NCBI GenBank assembly: GCA_019914995.1 | Contig: CM034141.1 | Span: 2,418,001-2,482,000, forward strand | Direction: 5' to 3' | DNA length: 64,000 nucleotides | From: Acanthochlamys bracteata | Lineage: Eukaryota > Streptophyta > Magnoliopsida > Pandanales > Velloziaceae | Shown here: positions 48,189 to 60,206 of the stretch, piece by piece | Position numbering within the stretch: the first letter of the stretch is position 1 | Layout of the letters: each line of letters opens with the position of its first letter | The notes under the pieces: model-generated | The model's input: the letters and a program-made list of their open reading frames with translations, nothing else | Told to the model about the DNA's origin: nothing | Database searches by the model: none | Program-made: the position numbers and the translations under genes

Positions 48189-49728
48189 AATCTTCCACTT
48201 AAAGATACTTTATAAATTACAACTCAAAAAGAATAAGAAATCGATACGTAAATGTCAAAATTCGATAATACTAAAAATAAGTACGACTGAGAGTAGTAGG
48301 GTTAGCACACATGCTAGCTGACTTTCTTGACCTCATATTGTTATCTATCTTCTACCGATTCTATTGCTATCTTGAATTAATTTTCTTTCAGATTTCTTAT
48401 GACTATGGTCACATCTAATATTGTTCTTCGTTGTGATTCTACAAAGAAATCTACAAAATAAAAATATGTCAAAGATTACCACTTTAGTTAAGATATCCAT
48501 ATAGTTTCCTTTGGTAGTAATCTTGAGCTGGATATGTGCTTCCATTGAAAACAACCTCCTATCTAAATCATTTTTATAGTTTATATCAATAAATTTTTTA
48601 ACAACGAATCATATCCTCTGTAATACAATGCAATATTTAAGATTATTTTTCACATACCGAAAAATTCTTTTTACTGCCTTCTAATACTCAATGTCATGAC
48701 ATGTCATGAATTTACTTACCACTCCCACTGCATGTGCAATATCAGACCAATTGCAAATTATGTCATACATCAAACTTCCCACTACTCATACATATGGTAT
48801 CCGAGATATCAATATCCTCTTTCTTCTAATTAGGGGATAATAAAGAAAATAATTTAAAACTAATAGAGACTGGAGTAGACATCGGCTTACTACCATACAT
48901 GTTGAACCGACTTTCTTCGAATTAGGAATACACAAGTTCTCAAGTTCGAGTGAACCAAATCGAGTTATTTTTTGTCTAAAAACTGATCACTAAATCTTTC
49001 ACAGTACTGCTTACCGGTACACACTACTCGCAGAATGACAAATTTATCTCATACAATCCAATTAAAAATTTCTAATCATTGAGTATCTTTATACCACATC
49101 CCGAGATGTGCCCAAGCTTTGGATACCACACTCGCGTGATAGCCTCAATATTGCTCGATGCAACACAAGCATTTCATGTACCCGTATCACCCCACGCACC
49201 TTATATTTTGAGTTGATCCTTTTTAGTCTCCAGTTCTTCTAACCCGTCATTTGTGAATTCTATGGTCCCGCCTGCACCGCGAATCTTGCAACCAAAATTA
49301 TCCAATTATCCTAAAGACAAAAAGAATTTTATAAGACTAAACACTTAATGTACCTTACTGATGATTCATCTCATTCCATCATTTGCCATAAGTTTGATCG
49401 AACTGACTTTAACAATTTTAAGTACTTATCCATTTTGCATTCGCGCGGCACCTTCAAAATAGTTTCATAGTGATGAAACTAATCCCTTCTGAAAGTCATG
49501 TGCTCAGATATTTCTGAATTCAAGATCCAGACATTTGATAGTTTGGACCTGTCAGAGGCAACAATTATTCCATCTCCCTCTAGAGCCTCAACATTATCAG
49601 AGTTGTAAGCCACATAACTAAGGAAATTCGAGGGATCCGCACCTCCAACCTAATTTATTATGGTCTTGCATTCCTTCTCAATCTCGTACTTGCTTGCCAT
49701 CAACAAATCTAACTCTGATTTCACTTTT

Positions 49729-50300
49729 TGAAAATACCGAGTATATCCAGTTGTCGATGGACGCAATAGAAATATAAAACACACTCAAAGAATTTTGAGT
49801 AAATAATATGAGAATTGAAACAGGAGTGAGACAAACATAAAGATAAGAGATTTACGTGGAAAAAAAAGAGAAAAACTATACGAAAAAGTAAACTAGCCTA
49901 AAAAAAATCACTAAACCAAAGCAATTATAAACTCTTTTGTTACACTTTAAATGTGAACTCTCACTCGAATGTTTTGATTCTATCCCTCATACTTGATGTT
50001 GTGAATGATGTGAATGATAATAATAATATTCCAAACAAATGCCTCTCATCCATATATATAGTGCTCCAAGAAGATTTTTTAACTTCCAAACGGTTGTCCT
50101 TCCATCTTTCTATTAATTGTGCAAATCCTTTCGTCTTCCATCTTCCAAAAAGTGCTTCAAGGTTCTTTACCGTTGACTTTTCAACTTCTTAGATAATGGT
50201 TCATATTCATTGACATTTGACATTGTAATATGATTGCACATTAAACTTATTGCATTATAATTAAATATTAATTTAAATAGTGACTTTATAATGTCTAACA
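49729..50300 (-). repeat. Old Copia 5' LTR
   Basis: 572 bp partner of 47618-48188. A CATATATATAG motif lies in both LTRs, perhaps a relict core promoter. Confidence 0.78.
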
Positions 50301-50444
50301 CAAAATATATCTACATGACAAACAAGACAGGGCTATGATAGATTTCTAAACTCTAGTGCTTCAGTTCCTGTCAAAACATTGTCACAGTATAATTATTTTG
50401 GCTTCTTTTTTCATCCTTTCCCTTTCGGAGATATCTTGTTGCCT

Positions 50445-51950
50445 TCGTAAAATGCCTTGCTTAGTAAGATGCCTCATATAAAAAAAGTCTAGAGTATGGT
50501 AGAATACTCTAGACTTAATAATTTTATAACACATGTTAGATATTTTGGGAGGTGATAATTTCTTTTAAAAATTATTCAAGAACATTTTGAACTAATTTTC
50601 CCTAACGTCCAATCAAAATAATTATATTGTTCATTGAAGGGATGGAGTGGATATAAATATAAATAGGAAGACAACGCTCCATTTTGTAACCAATAAATAA
50701 GTGTTGTAAGACTTGTTTTGAACCTTTTTTCAAGTGTTCTTACTTCACTTCTTCCTCAAGCCCACACAAATTTACTTAGCTATTTTTTTACATCTATTTT
50801 GGATAAAGACTGATCCAACGATAAAGGGTATGACTAAGTGTATCACAAGCCAAAAAAAAATTGTGTGTGACATGTGATATCAAAGCCAAAATCTACCAAG
50901 GAGAAATGACAAATATAAACAATGTTACCATCCACGAAAAAGAAGAGCGAAAGGAAGGCTCCCGAGAATAGTATGAATTGGAAATAGAAGTCTATAGATA
51001 TAATGATGGACTTGAATGCAAGGTTCTTGAGGGTGGAGTTTGTGATTGCAAATAAAATAGGCCAGTTCGAATAGGTAAGCCAAAATATTGAGAAGCTCAA
51101 GAAAAAAAAAAAAAAAAAAAAAAAAGACGTGGGAAGATGTAAGGTACTTTGAACGTGATGGCCAATTCATAGTCTAACCAAGATGAGGCTCTTAAAACTC
51201 GCTTTGATAATATTGATGCTCTTATGATAGAGATTGTAACTCTTAGAGAAGAGATCATAAGACTCGTCATGAGTTATGATACGTCGAAAGAGACTGTCAT
51301 TTGTAAAATGGCGGTTGCAAACAGAAAGTTACCACTATGCATTTAACTCCAACTCCTTCGAAAGTGGAAGTTTCTAAACCCAAAGATCTATGGGCGTCCG
51401 GAATGCAGAAGTTGACAACATCTCGTGAGGCTTAAATTAACGCTTCAGAAGTGGCGGCAACACGAAGGGTGAAAGTAAAATCGACTACGCCATTTTTTAC
51501 TTTAAGAATACTGCGTTATAATGGAGAGAAGACATGCCGAACTCCAGAGGGGGCCTGCATAATTACTACTTGGATGAGTTTAAGGGGAACTCAAGTAGCA
51601 GTTCTATTTAGTGAATATCGAGCATGAGACAAGGGCTAAACTTCAGCCCTTAACCTAGTTAGACAACATAAAGGACTATATGAAAATATTTCAAAGTTAA
51701 TATTGAAGATTGCCTAACTTCCAAAAGAAGGTTTCCCTCTTTACCTCCATTGACAGATTACAAAATAGACAAGGTTGGATGTCCAACACAGGAAACCGTA
51801 AGACCTAACTCTGGCATTGCAATAACCGAATCCCTTTTTGAGTTTAAGAAGTCCGAAAAGAACAAGCCTCAAAGAAACTTCGTGGACAACAATAGGCGAG
51901 ATGAACACCATTATAAGAAGGCATTGATAAGAGGAAAAACGTAGTCATTT
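50445..51950 (+). mobile_element. Ty3/Gypsy fossil: LTR plus part of gag (same family as 9.7-11.4 kb)
   Basis: An LTR of roughly 430 bp ends TGTGTGTGACA at 50872 and is followed by a primer-binding-like GATATCAAAGCC. The LTR shares GAGTATGGTAGAATACT with the LTR near 11.32 kb. The gag-like region then runs to about 51.95 kb, with a capsid-end motif LFEFKKSEKNK matching the same gag family. It includes a pure A run of about 25 bases near 51101. No pol and no second LTR are seen. It is broken in many places and old. It faces away from its relative, which is on the minus strand 40 kb to the left. Confidence 0.62.
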
Positions 51951-52184
51951 TTTATATATTCATGCTATACTTTAAATATTGATATTTCACGTATATAAGC
52001 TAAATTATTTTATTTTTATAAATATGCAGACAAAGAAGGAAATTAATGAAGAAGTAAAGACAAAACCATTTAGAGATGGTTGAGACAAGACATCTAAGGT
52101 AGCAATAAGAAGAATAATTTATTGAGCAGATTTTCAGGCTCATTACATGACTCACCCATGTGCATCCAAATTTTGGAAGGATTA
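51951..52184. other. Short AT-rich spacer
   Basis: Nothing is recognised between the Gypsy gag fossil and the SIRE-type LTR start. Confidence 0.4.
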
Positions 52185-52540
52185 TGTTGGAATATCAAGA
52201 CTGATTTTGATGATAACAAATATTAAGAATTATAGTTTATGAGTTAGGTGGACTAATGATTTAAACTAAGATATGCAGAATTGAAAGTATAAATTCTTCC
52301 AAATAAATAGTTATAGTCCGGCCAGCTGCTTTATAGGAAACTCTACTTCGGGACAGAGAGCAGGACAGCAGAACAGAGCAGTCTCAGAAGAAGAGCCGAC
52401 TAGATTACTGCTGATCCTAAACCGAGTGAAAATGATCAAGTTATAGATTTTAAAGGCAGATTCGATCGTGATGCAAATTCAGCTTGAGCAAGATATTTTT
52501 ACCAGAGCTAGAACAACATGCATACAACAATCTTGGCTAA
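52185..52540 (+). repeat. SIRE-type LTR fragment
   Basis: The sequence TGTTGGAATATCAAGACTGA and the following TTTTGATGATAACAAA match the start of both Copia LTR sets, with a later match at ACCAGAGCTAGAAC against ACAAGAGCTAGAATC. The GGGACAGAGAGCAGGACAGC segment echoes the GGGACAGAGGA motifs in the Copia-1 LTRs. The right end is uncertain. No internal region follows, so it is a solo or truncated LTR, more diverged than the two full elements. Confidence 0.6.
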
Positions 52541-54007
52541 AGAGTTCATTAAATTATGATCACACAACTTTAGAAAATTTGTGGAAGATTGGAAAAAATT
52601 CAGAAAATATGCATTGTAGAAAATCAGACAACACTTAAGTCAACTTTCAGATGAAGTTTGATCAAGATTTTCTTATTCATTTGAAGACAATTTTTGAGGA
52701 TATATAGAACATCATATCCACTATCATTGCACATCAAGTACAACAACAAATCACAACAAATGAATGTCAAGAACACAATGCTAAAGTGCCATCAGAACCG
52801 TTCTATCAACATACCAGATTTGAATTCAGAAATTTTCATGAATTCATTAATTTTGAAAAGTATGTTTAATTAATGGTTTGTTTTCAAATCAGTTACAAAT
52901 GCAGTTTCTAATGTGTTACTGAAAACTTATTGAATTTTCTTTTGTAAAATGTATTTCTCCTTGAAAACTAATTAACTATTTTAAGATTTACATCATGTAA
53001 TACTAATGAAGGTTTTGTTGTTCATCTTACTGTTAGCACATTGACGCCCTTTGCAGGAAGCATTATAAATGCCATACTTGTCAGCTTCTGTTCTCAAGTA
53101 AAGAAAAGGTTTAATAATTGAATATATGATGAAGAAGAAAATATGGATATGAAGAATATCTACTAAGATAATGCTTGGTTCAGAAAATTACTGGAGATGG
53201 TTCTATACTAACTTGTCCTCATGAAGAATCTCTATACATCTCTGATATTCTGAATTTTAGCATCTACTTGCTCTAAAAAGTATCAACTAATCATGTTTCG
53301 ATGAAGTATTATTGACTAACATATACTTTGCAGATCTTAGCTAATCGATGCAAAAGCTAAAGAGTTGAGACAAACTTTTAAAAATTGAGAGAGGGTGCAT
53401 TCAGAAAAAGAAACATTGGTTCCATAACAAATAGCAAGCACCTTACAGCAACACAATCAATGGCAAGTAAATTTGCGAAAATACAAATATTACATCGTCT
53501 AGTAAGTATACGATTAATAAGAGAACTACAACGTCAACTAATGATAAAAGACCTAAAGAAATTTGCACAGTAAAGAGGTAAGTTTTCTGTTATAAAATCA
53601 CAGTGAGGCAAAGGTAAGTCTCTTTACGGTATATTGATTTCAGTAATCTTCAAAACTTTGATGAAGTGCTACTGTTGAAGTAAATGATACATCTTATTGA
53701 AATATTGCTGGAATTTAATTCTTGATAGAACTATTTGTTAAAATTTGCTTAATCTATGTGTGCTTAATTGAAATCTATTTATACTATAATTATTAAAGCA
53801 GTATGCTCTTTATTGCTCTATTCAAAACGATATGGTACCTAATGATTGCTGAAATGATTATGCAGGATGTTTCCAAAACTCCTAACTAGCACAGCACATA
53901 TATGCTACTAAATATCACATGAGGAAAATGATTAATATGAGCGAAATTAGTGTTAACATTGCAACACCAAAAATACAAATCTGCTATTAATTTAGATTTA
54001 TCTCTTT
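52541..54007. other. Unassigned DNA left of Copia-2
   Basis: No gene is supported. Exon-like islands were considered, one near 53057-53097 bounded by TTTGCAG and GTAAAG, and an open frame at 53385-53573, but neither carries a recognisable domain. The sequence TCTTT at 54003-54007 is the left Copia-2 target duplication. Confidence 0.4.
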
Positions 54008-54701
54008 TGTTGGAACTATAAGGATAATTTTGATGATAACAAAGAATTAAGAACTATGATTTATATTAGACTAATAATCTGAAAACAAGATTCTGCAGGA
54101 TTAAACAAACAAAGATCATTTTATTTACTCATCAAGCATAAGAAGACAAGAACTTTGGGTTTAACCATCATCATTCAAAAAATCGCCCAACTCACATCAA
54201 GCATTACTACAAATTAAACAACATACGGGATGAGGATGCATTATATAGTCACATTGCATCAACCAACGATGCATTAAATATCGACCAATCAGCTCAAGCA
54301 TAAGAAGACTTCTACTATTCAGCAAATTCAAAACGAGACTTTGGGTTTAACGCAATGAACAAAACTTTCCTTGCTTCAAAAAAAATGCGGACTCACAACG
54401 GATCAAGCATTTCAAAGAGAAGATCTACAAAGAGCAAAAATCATCTTCAATTTCAATTTCGCTGCGGTAGAAAAGGAAAGCTCAATAATTAAGGAAGAAA
54501 GCACATTATACGGATCAAAGTCTTTAATCAAGTCGCGTGGAGCTTAGTCAACCAACGATGCATTAAATATGGGCAAGCCAAATCACTCATCGAAGTCTCG
54601 CATATTAAAGGTTTAGTGAACTTTAGCTAAATCAAGCTATTAACCACCAATGGCGGCAAATTCAAATTTCTAAAACGATTTAATGCTATGGAGACCTAAC
54701 A
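54008..54701 (+). repeat. Copia-2 5' LTR (mosaic)
   Basis: It starts TGTTGGAACTATAAGG and ends CCTAACA. It is much shorter than the 3' LTR and carries internal repeats: CAACCAACGATGCATTAAAT occurs near 54259 and again near 54549, but only once in the 3' LTR. GAGACTTTGGGTTTAAC-type text is likewise repeated. Confidence 0.8.
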
Positions 54702-54703
54702 AT

Positions 54704-54721
54704 TGGTATCTAACTCAAGCT
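54704..54721 (+). other. Copia-2 primer-binding site
   Basis: TGGTATCTAACTCAAGCT lies two bases inside the 5' LTR. Its first seven bases match the usual initiator-Met tRNA complement; the rest diverges, as is often so in SIRE-type elements. Confidence 0.6.
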
Positions 54722-54778
54722 CTTGAGTTATTCTTTTCTAAAATCAAAGGTCTAACAACCTTGAGGTAAAAGATCTTT

Positions 54779-56791
54779 ATGGCTAACGTTGTTCCTATAG
54801 CTTTTGAAGGTAGATCTTCTAATAGACCACCACTCTTTGATGGAACAAACTATGGCTACTGGAAAACCAAAATGACAATCTTTATTCGAGCACAAGACTT
54901 CACACTATGAAAGATCATACGAGACGGACCAATCGTGCCAACTAAAGCAGGCCCAGATGGAATACGCATCCCCAAGGCTGAACGTGAATACAATAATGAA
55001 GATAACAAGCTCATATCAACGAATGACAGAGCCATGAACCTCCTCTACTGCGCACTTGATCCTAATGAGTTCAACCGAATCAGCACTTGCAACACCGCCA
55101 AAGAAATATGGGATCAGCTTGAGGTAACGCATGAAGGAACCACTCAAGTCAAGGAAACCAGAGTAAACCTACTCATGCATGAGTATGAAAACTTCAAAAT
55201 GAACCGAGGTGAGTCCATTACTCAGATGTTTACTAGATTTACTAACATCACAAATCCTCTGAAGAATTTAGGAAAAGTTTTCTCAAACCCGAAGAGCTGA
55301 AATGGAAAATATTAAGAGCTGTGCTGCCAACCTTTGGATCAAAGATAGATGCCATAGAAGAAAATTCAACCTTTCCTCAAATGTCTCTAGATGAACTAAT
55401 TGGCAAACTGATGGCCAAAAAACTGTCACTAAAGAAATCTAATGAACGTCCTGAAGGGATTGCGTTAAAAATAAATGACCAGCAGGTAAGTGATTCCTCC
55501 TCTGATGAAGATATTGCACTCTTAACCCGTAAATTTAAAAGCTTTCTCAGAAGAAACAAGTTTAGAAAAAGAAGGGGTAATGGAAGAACAAATAGAGGAG
55601 AAGACAGACAAGATACAAATTGCTTCAATTGCAACAAACCAGGACACTTCAAGAACGAATGTGCATTGCTCAAGTAATCAAAATACAAAGACACAAGAAA
55701 AAAGCGAGCTATGGCAACCTGGAGCGATGAAGACGAAAGTTCATCAGAAGACAGTCAGACTGAGATAGAGAAAAACGAAGAAAGCAACTTATGTCTGATG
55801 GCAAATCATGAAGATGATAATGAGGTAAATTCTACTGACTATGATGACTCTAATGAACAATTACAAAATGTATTTGATGAACTGTATACGAAATACTTAC
55901 ATGTCAAAACTGACTGCAAAACTATGAAGGTACGCATGCATAAATTTAAGGATGAAAACGAATGTCTAAAGAAAAAAATACTTGCATTAAAAATTGCCTT
56001 AGAAGACAAAACTGATGCTATAAAAGACACACTGCATACAGATTATGACCATATAAATTCTAAACTATGTCGCACTGCATATTGAAAATAAACGCTCGAT
56101 TCAAATAAACGAAAAGCTTCATGTCAAACTAAATGAATATAAGACTGAAAAAATGACAAGCTGCACAGAAAGCTCAAGTATAGACATGATAAAAAAAATT
56201 ACTGAGCTTGAGGAGCTGAATGAGGCACTAAGTCGAGAGGTGGATAGACTGTCATATCCCACCATTCTAGATTTTAAGCCATTCATGACTGATTATACTA
56301 ATATGCACGTGAAAGAAACTAAGCTGATGGAAGAAAATCAAAGATTGCTTCAAGAAAACAAAAGTCTGCAAAGCAAGAACCTCGACCTAGAAGAATCTCT
56401 GGCAAAATTTGTAAATGGAAAGGACAGACTAGATGCAATATTGGGAGCTCAAGACAGCCCATATACAAAAGAAGGAATAAGATTCATTCCAACATCTATA
56501 GTGACTGGTAAACTAATCGCAAGGTATGATCAGCCCTCTACCAGCTACACAGATATTGTGACAGCAAGGATGCAAAACAAAAATTTGATGTCTAAAGCAT
56601 GTACAGCAAATAGGTCTTACTCCACAACACCTTTTATCAAATGTTTCCATTGTGGCAGAAAGGGTCACAATGTTAATTCTTGCTGGTATAAAAAGAACAC
56701 TAATAAAATAAAAATGATATGGGTTCCAAAAGGAACATTTAATGGCACTAACTTTCTAGGACCCAAAAAATTTTGGGTACCTAAACACTAA
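54779..56791 (+). pseudogene. Copia-2 gag remnant with two zinc knuckles and a coiled coil
   Basis: The ATG at 54779 begins MANVVPIAFEGRSSNRPPLF, followed by FDGTNYGYWKTKM, the standard start of plant Copia gag. A UBN2-type capsid segment (AKEIWDQLEVTHEGTTQVKE) follows. The first zinc knuckle is CFNCNKPGHFKNEC, near 55622-55663. Next come an acidic region with EDESSSEDSQTE-like text and a heptad-rich coiled coil (LMEENQRLLQENKSLQSKNL). The second knuckle, CFHCGRKGHNVNSC, is near 56644-56685. The long spacer between the knuckles is known from SIRE-type gag. The region is broken and does not make a whole protein. Confidence 0.87.
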
Positions 56792-56799
56792 AACTTCTT

Positions 56800-59700
56800 T
56801 TGCAGGAAGGAGAGGAGCTAACCCGACTGAAAAACAGCAAATGGTACTTGGACAGCGGGTGCTCAAGACATATGACAGAAAATGAAAAATATTTCAGCAA
56901 TCTACAAAAATAATTCGGGGGAAATGTAATCCTTGGTGACAACAGTAAGTGCAAAATAATAGGCGTAGGAAAAATAGGTAATCCCTCATCATTATGCATA
57001 GAAATGTTATTCATGTTAAAGGACTAAAACATAACCTAATAGGCATAAGTGAATTATGCGATAATGGATTTAAAGTCAATTTTGATAATCACTGCTGCTC
57101 AATCGTTAACCTGTCATCTGGAGAAAAAATACTGAACGGAAAAAGGGAAGGTAATGTTTATGTGCTCTATGTTCATGATCTTCCCAACCACAAAATGTGT
57201 TTATTAGCAAGCCAGCAACAAAGCAGCTGGCTCTGGCATAGACGCTTAGGACACTGCAACATTAACATACTATCAAAACTGTCCAAATTGAAATTAGTAA
57301 AGGGTCTGCCTGAAGCAAACTATAGCTTGGATGAACTATGTGATGCCTGTGCCAAAGGAAAATAAGTAAAATCATCATTCAAGAATAAGCAAATGATAAC
57401 AACTAAGCAACCATTACAACTAATTCATATGGATTTGTTTGGACCATCAAGGACAGCAAGCTTGGGAGGTAAGTATTACTGCCTAGTAATTATAGATGAT
57501 TATTCTCATTTTTGTTGGGTTTATTTTCTAGCATATAAGAATGATGTTCTAAAAACATTCATATGCTCTTTCAAAAAGATTCGAAAAGAACTCAACCTGA
57601 ATATCTGTGCTATTAGAAGTGATCATGGTAAGAAATTTCAAAATTTTTATTTTGATGAATTCTGTAATTCAAATAGTCTGACACACAACTTCTCTGTTCC
57701 AAGAACTTCCCAACAAAATGGTGTAGTGGAAAGGAAAAATAGAGTGCTAGTAGAAATGGCTCGAACCATGCTCATAGAACAGAACCTATCAAAATATTTT
57801 TGGGCTGAAGCTATTAACACTGCATGTCATATCATTAACCGTGCATTTATTCGCCCTATTCTTAAAAAGACTCCATATGAGCTTATAAAGGGAAGAACTC
57901 CAAATATCGGTTATTTAAGAACCTTTGGATGCAAATATTTTATACTCAATAACAGAAAAGATAATTTTGGAAAGTTTGATGCGAAAAGTGACGAAGGTAT
58001 TTTTCTCGGTTATTCTTCAACATCGAAAGCATATAGAATTTTCAATAAACGAACCATGATTGTTGAAGAATCTATGCATATACTGTTTAATGAGTCTAAC
58101 AATGAGCCGATAAGAAATCCAGGACTAGATGCAGGGTCAGAAGAAGAAGAAGAATTTTTCAGAAACACAACAAATTACAGAGACTCAAACAGTTGACGAA
58201 CAGCCAGCTGAAATAACAGAAGAAGGACAGACTTCTGGAAATCTATCCGATCAAGCAGAAACTCATGAACAAATCAATAGACCGTTCAAGTACAGATACA
58301 GTCATCCACAAGAAAACATCTTGGGTGAGGTAAATGAAGGTATAAGAACTAGATCTTATTTTAAAAATAACTTCATGGAGCACTCTGCATTTGTATCAAA
58401 TCTAGAACTAAAATGCATATATGATGCCTTGACAGACAGCTCATGGATCACTGCTATGCAAGAAGAATTAAATTAGTTTGAAAGAAACAATGTATGCACC
58501 TTGTTAAAAAACCTCCGAACAAATCTATCATAGGAACTAAATGGGTGTTCAGAAATAAATTAGATGAAAATGACAACATAATTAGAAACAAAGCTAGACT
58601 AGTAGCAAAATGATATAATCAAGAAGAAGATATAGATTTTGATGAAACTTATGCTCTTGTTGCACGTCTTGAAGCCATTAGAATACTACTTGCCTTTGTA
58701 TGTCACAAAGACTTCAAACTTTTTCAAATGGATGTTAAAAGTGCCTTTCTGAATGGTTTCCTAAAACAAGAAGTCTATGTTGAACAATCTCCCGGTTTTG
58801 AAAACACAAGTTTTCCAAGTCATGTCTACAAACTGAACAAAGCTCTTTATGGTCTGAAACAAGCTCCCAGAGCTTGGTATGAGCGGTTAAGCACATTTCT
58901 GATTGAAAAAGACTTCAGTCGAGATAAGATTGACTTAACTTTATTTACCTTGCTCGAAGATAATGACATGTTAATTGTGCAAATCTATGTAGATGATATA
59001 ATATTTGGTGCTACTAACGAAAGACTATGCAGAAAATTTTCTGACTTGATGAAAGAAGAGTTTGAAATCAGCCTGATGGGTGAACTAAATTATTTCCTTT
59101 GTCTGCAAATTAAACTACTGAAAAATGGCATCTTAATAAGTCAAAGCAAGTACATTAAAGAATTGATCAAAAAGTTCAGCATAGAAGGAAGCAAGGAGAT
59201 AAGCACTCCAATGTCTACCTCTTGCAAACTGAACCGAGATGAGACAAGTAAAGCAGTTGATCAGAAATTATATAGAGGTATGATTGGATCACTCCTATAT
59301 CTCACTGCCAGTAGACCGGATATTCAATTCAGTGTATGCCTATGTGCTAGATTTCAAAGTAATCCAAAAGAATCTCACATGAGAGCTGTAAAACAAATCA
59401 TTAGATACTTAGTAGGAACTAAAGAATTAGGATTATTCTATCCAAGAGGATGTGAACTTAATTTATATGCTTATGCTGACGCTGATTTTGGTGGCTGCAA
59501 GCTTGATAGAAAAAGCACAAGTGGCTCTTGTCAGTTTTTAGGAGGTTGCATGATCTCATGGTGCTACAGAAAACAAGCTTCAGTAGCAATGTCAACTGCC
59601 GAAGCAGAATACATAGCTGCTGGAAGTTGCTGCTCTCAGGTACTCTGGATAAAACAACAACTTCTTGACTTTGATTGTGATTTTAAGAATGTGCCTATAT

Positions 59701-59930
59701 TCTGTGATAATACTAGTGCCATTAAATTAACTAAAAATCCCATTCAACACTCACGCACAAAGCACATTGATTAAAGACACCATTTCATTAGAGAGCATGT
59801 TGAATGCAATAATATAGTGTTAAATTTTGTTAACTCTGAAAATCAACTAGCTGACATATTCACTAAACCTCTAAGATTTGACTCATTCTCAAGAATCTGC
59901 CATGAGATAGGATTATGTATAATATAACTA
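56800..59930 (+). pseudogene. Copia-2 pol remnant (PR-INT-RT-RNase H)
   Basis: The protease site reads WYLDSGCSRHMT. GAG-pre-integrase shows WLWHRRLGHCNI. The integrase catalytic triad is visible as HMDLFGP, IRSDHG and NGVVERKNR. Reverse transcriptase shows [29 protein letters not shown] and the [12 protein letters not shown] catalytic motif. RNase H shows [33 protein letters not shown] and the terminal SRTKHID. Domains follow the Copia order. The stretch from reverse transcriptase to RNase H is the best preserved; overall the region is broken. Confidence 0.88.
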
Positions 59931-60206
59931 TGCTCTGGTCTGCCTCTCTGTACATACATATATAGATTTCAGCATAAAAGCAATCGAACAATAGCCGGCT
60001 GCAGCTATTAGAACTATAGTAAGCAGCTGACCGGTCACGTGCTGAGTACATGACGCAGCTGACTCATGCTAGGCTGTATGCATTATAAGCTAACCCGATT
60101 GGGCAGCTCCTCACAACTCGTCCTCTTCATTTCAAAATCAAAAATTTCCCTCTCCCTCTCCGAATCCTAGATCTCAAACCCTAAACCAAATCCCCAAACC
60201 TCTGCC

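Larger units (their letters stand above)
47618..50300 (-). mobile_element. Old Ty1/Copia fossil (Tork-like by sequence style) with both LTRs
   Basis: Two direct repeats of nearly equal length form the LTRs: 47618-48188 and 49729-50300. Read on the minus strand each starts TGTTAGA(T/C)ATTATAAAG and ends in TTTTCA. A purine-rich AAGTGGAAGATT directly precedes the 3' LTR, typical of Copia, and a PBS-like GTGAAATCAGAGTTAG follows the 5' LTR. The interior (about 1.5 kb) contains broken Copia polyprotein text, for example GSLMYDIICNWSDIAHAVGV near 48700-48780, which matches the RT/RNase H junction region of Copia. Much of the interior is missing and what remains is heavily broken. LTR divergence in a sample looks near 15%, so it is much older than Copia-1. 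No target duplication was found. Confidence 0.75.

Noticed and set aside
53057-53097. Micro-exon-like island with a C-x2-C pattern in one frame
   Set aside because: 41 bp with acceptor-like and donor-like edges is too little; no neighbouring exon supports it.
53385-53573. Possible host exon left of Copia-2
   Set aside because: The frame begins at a non-ATG codon just after a stop, lacks a convincing acceptor, and the product has no recognisable domain.
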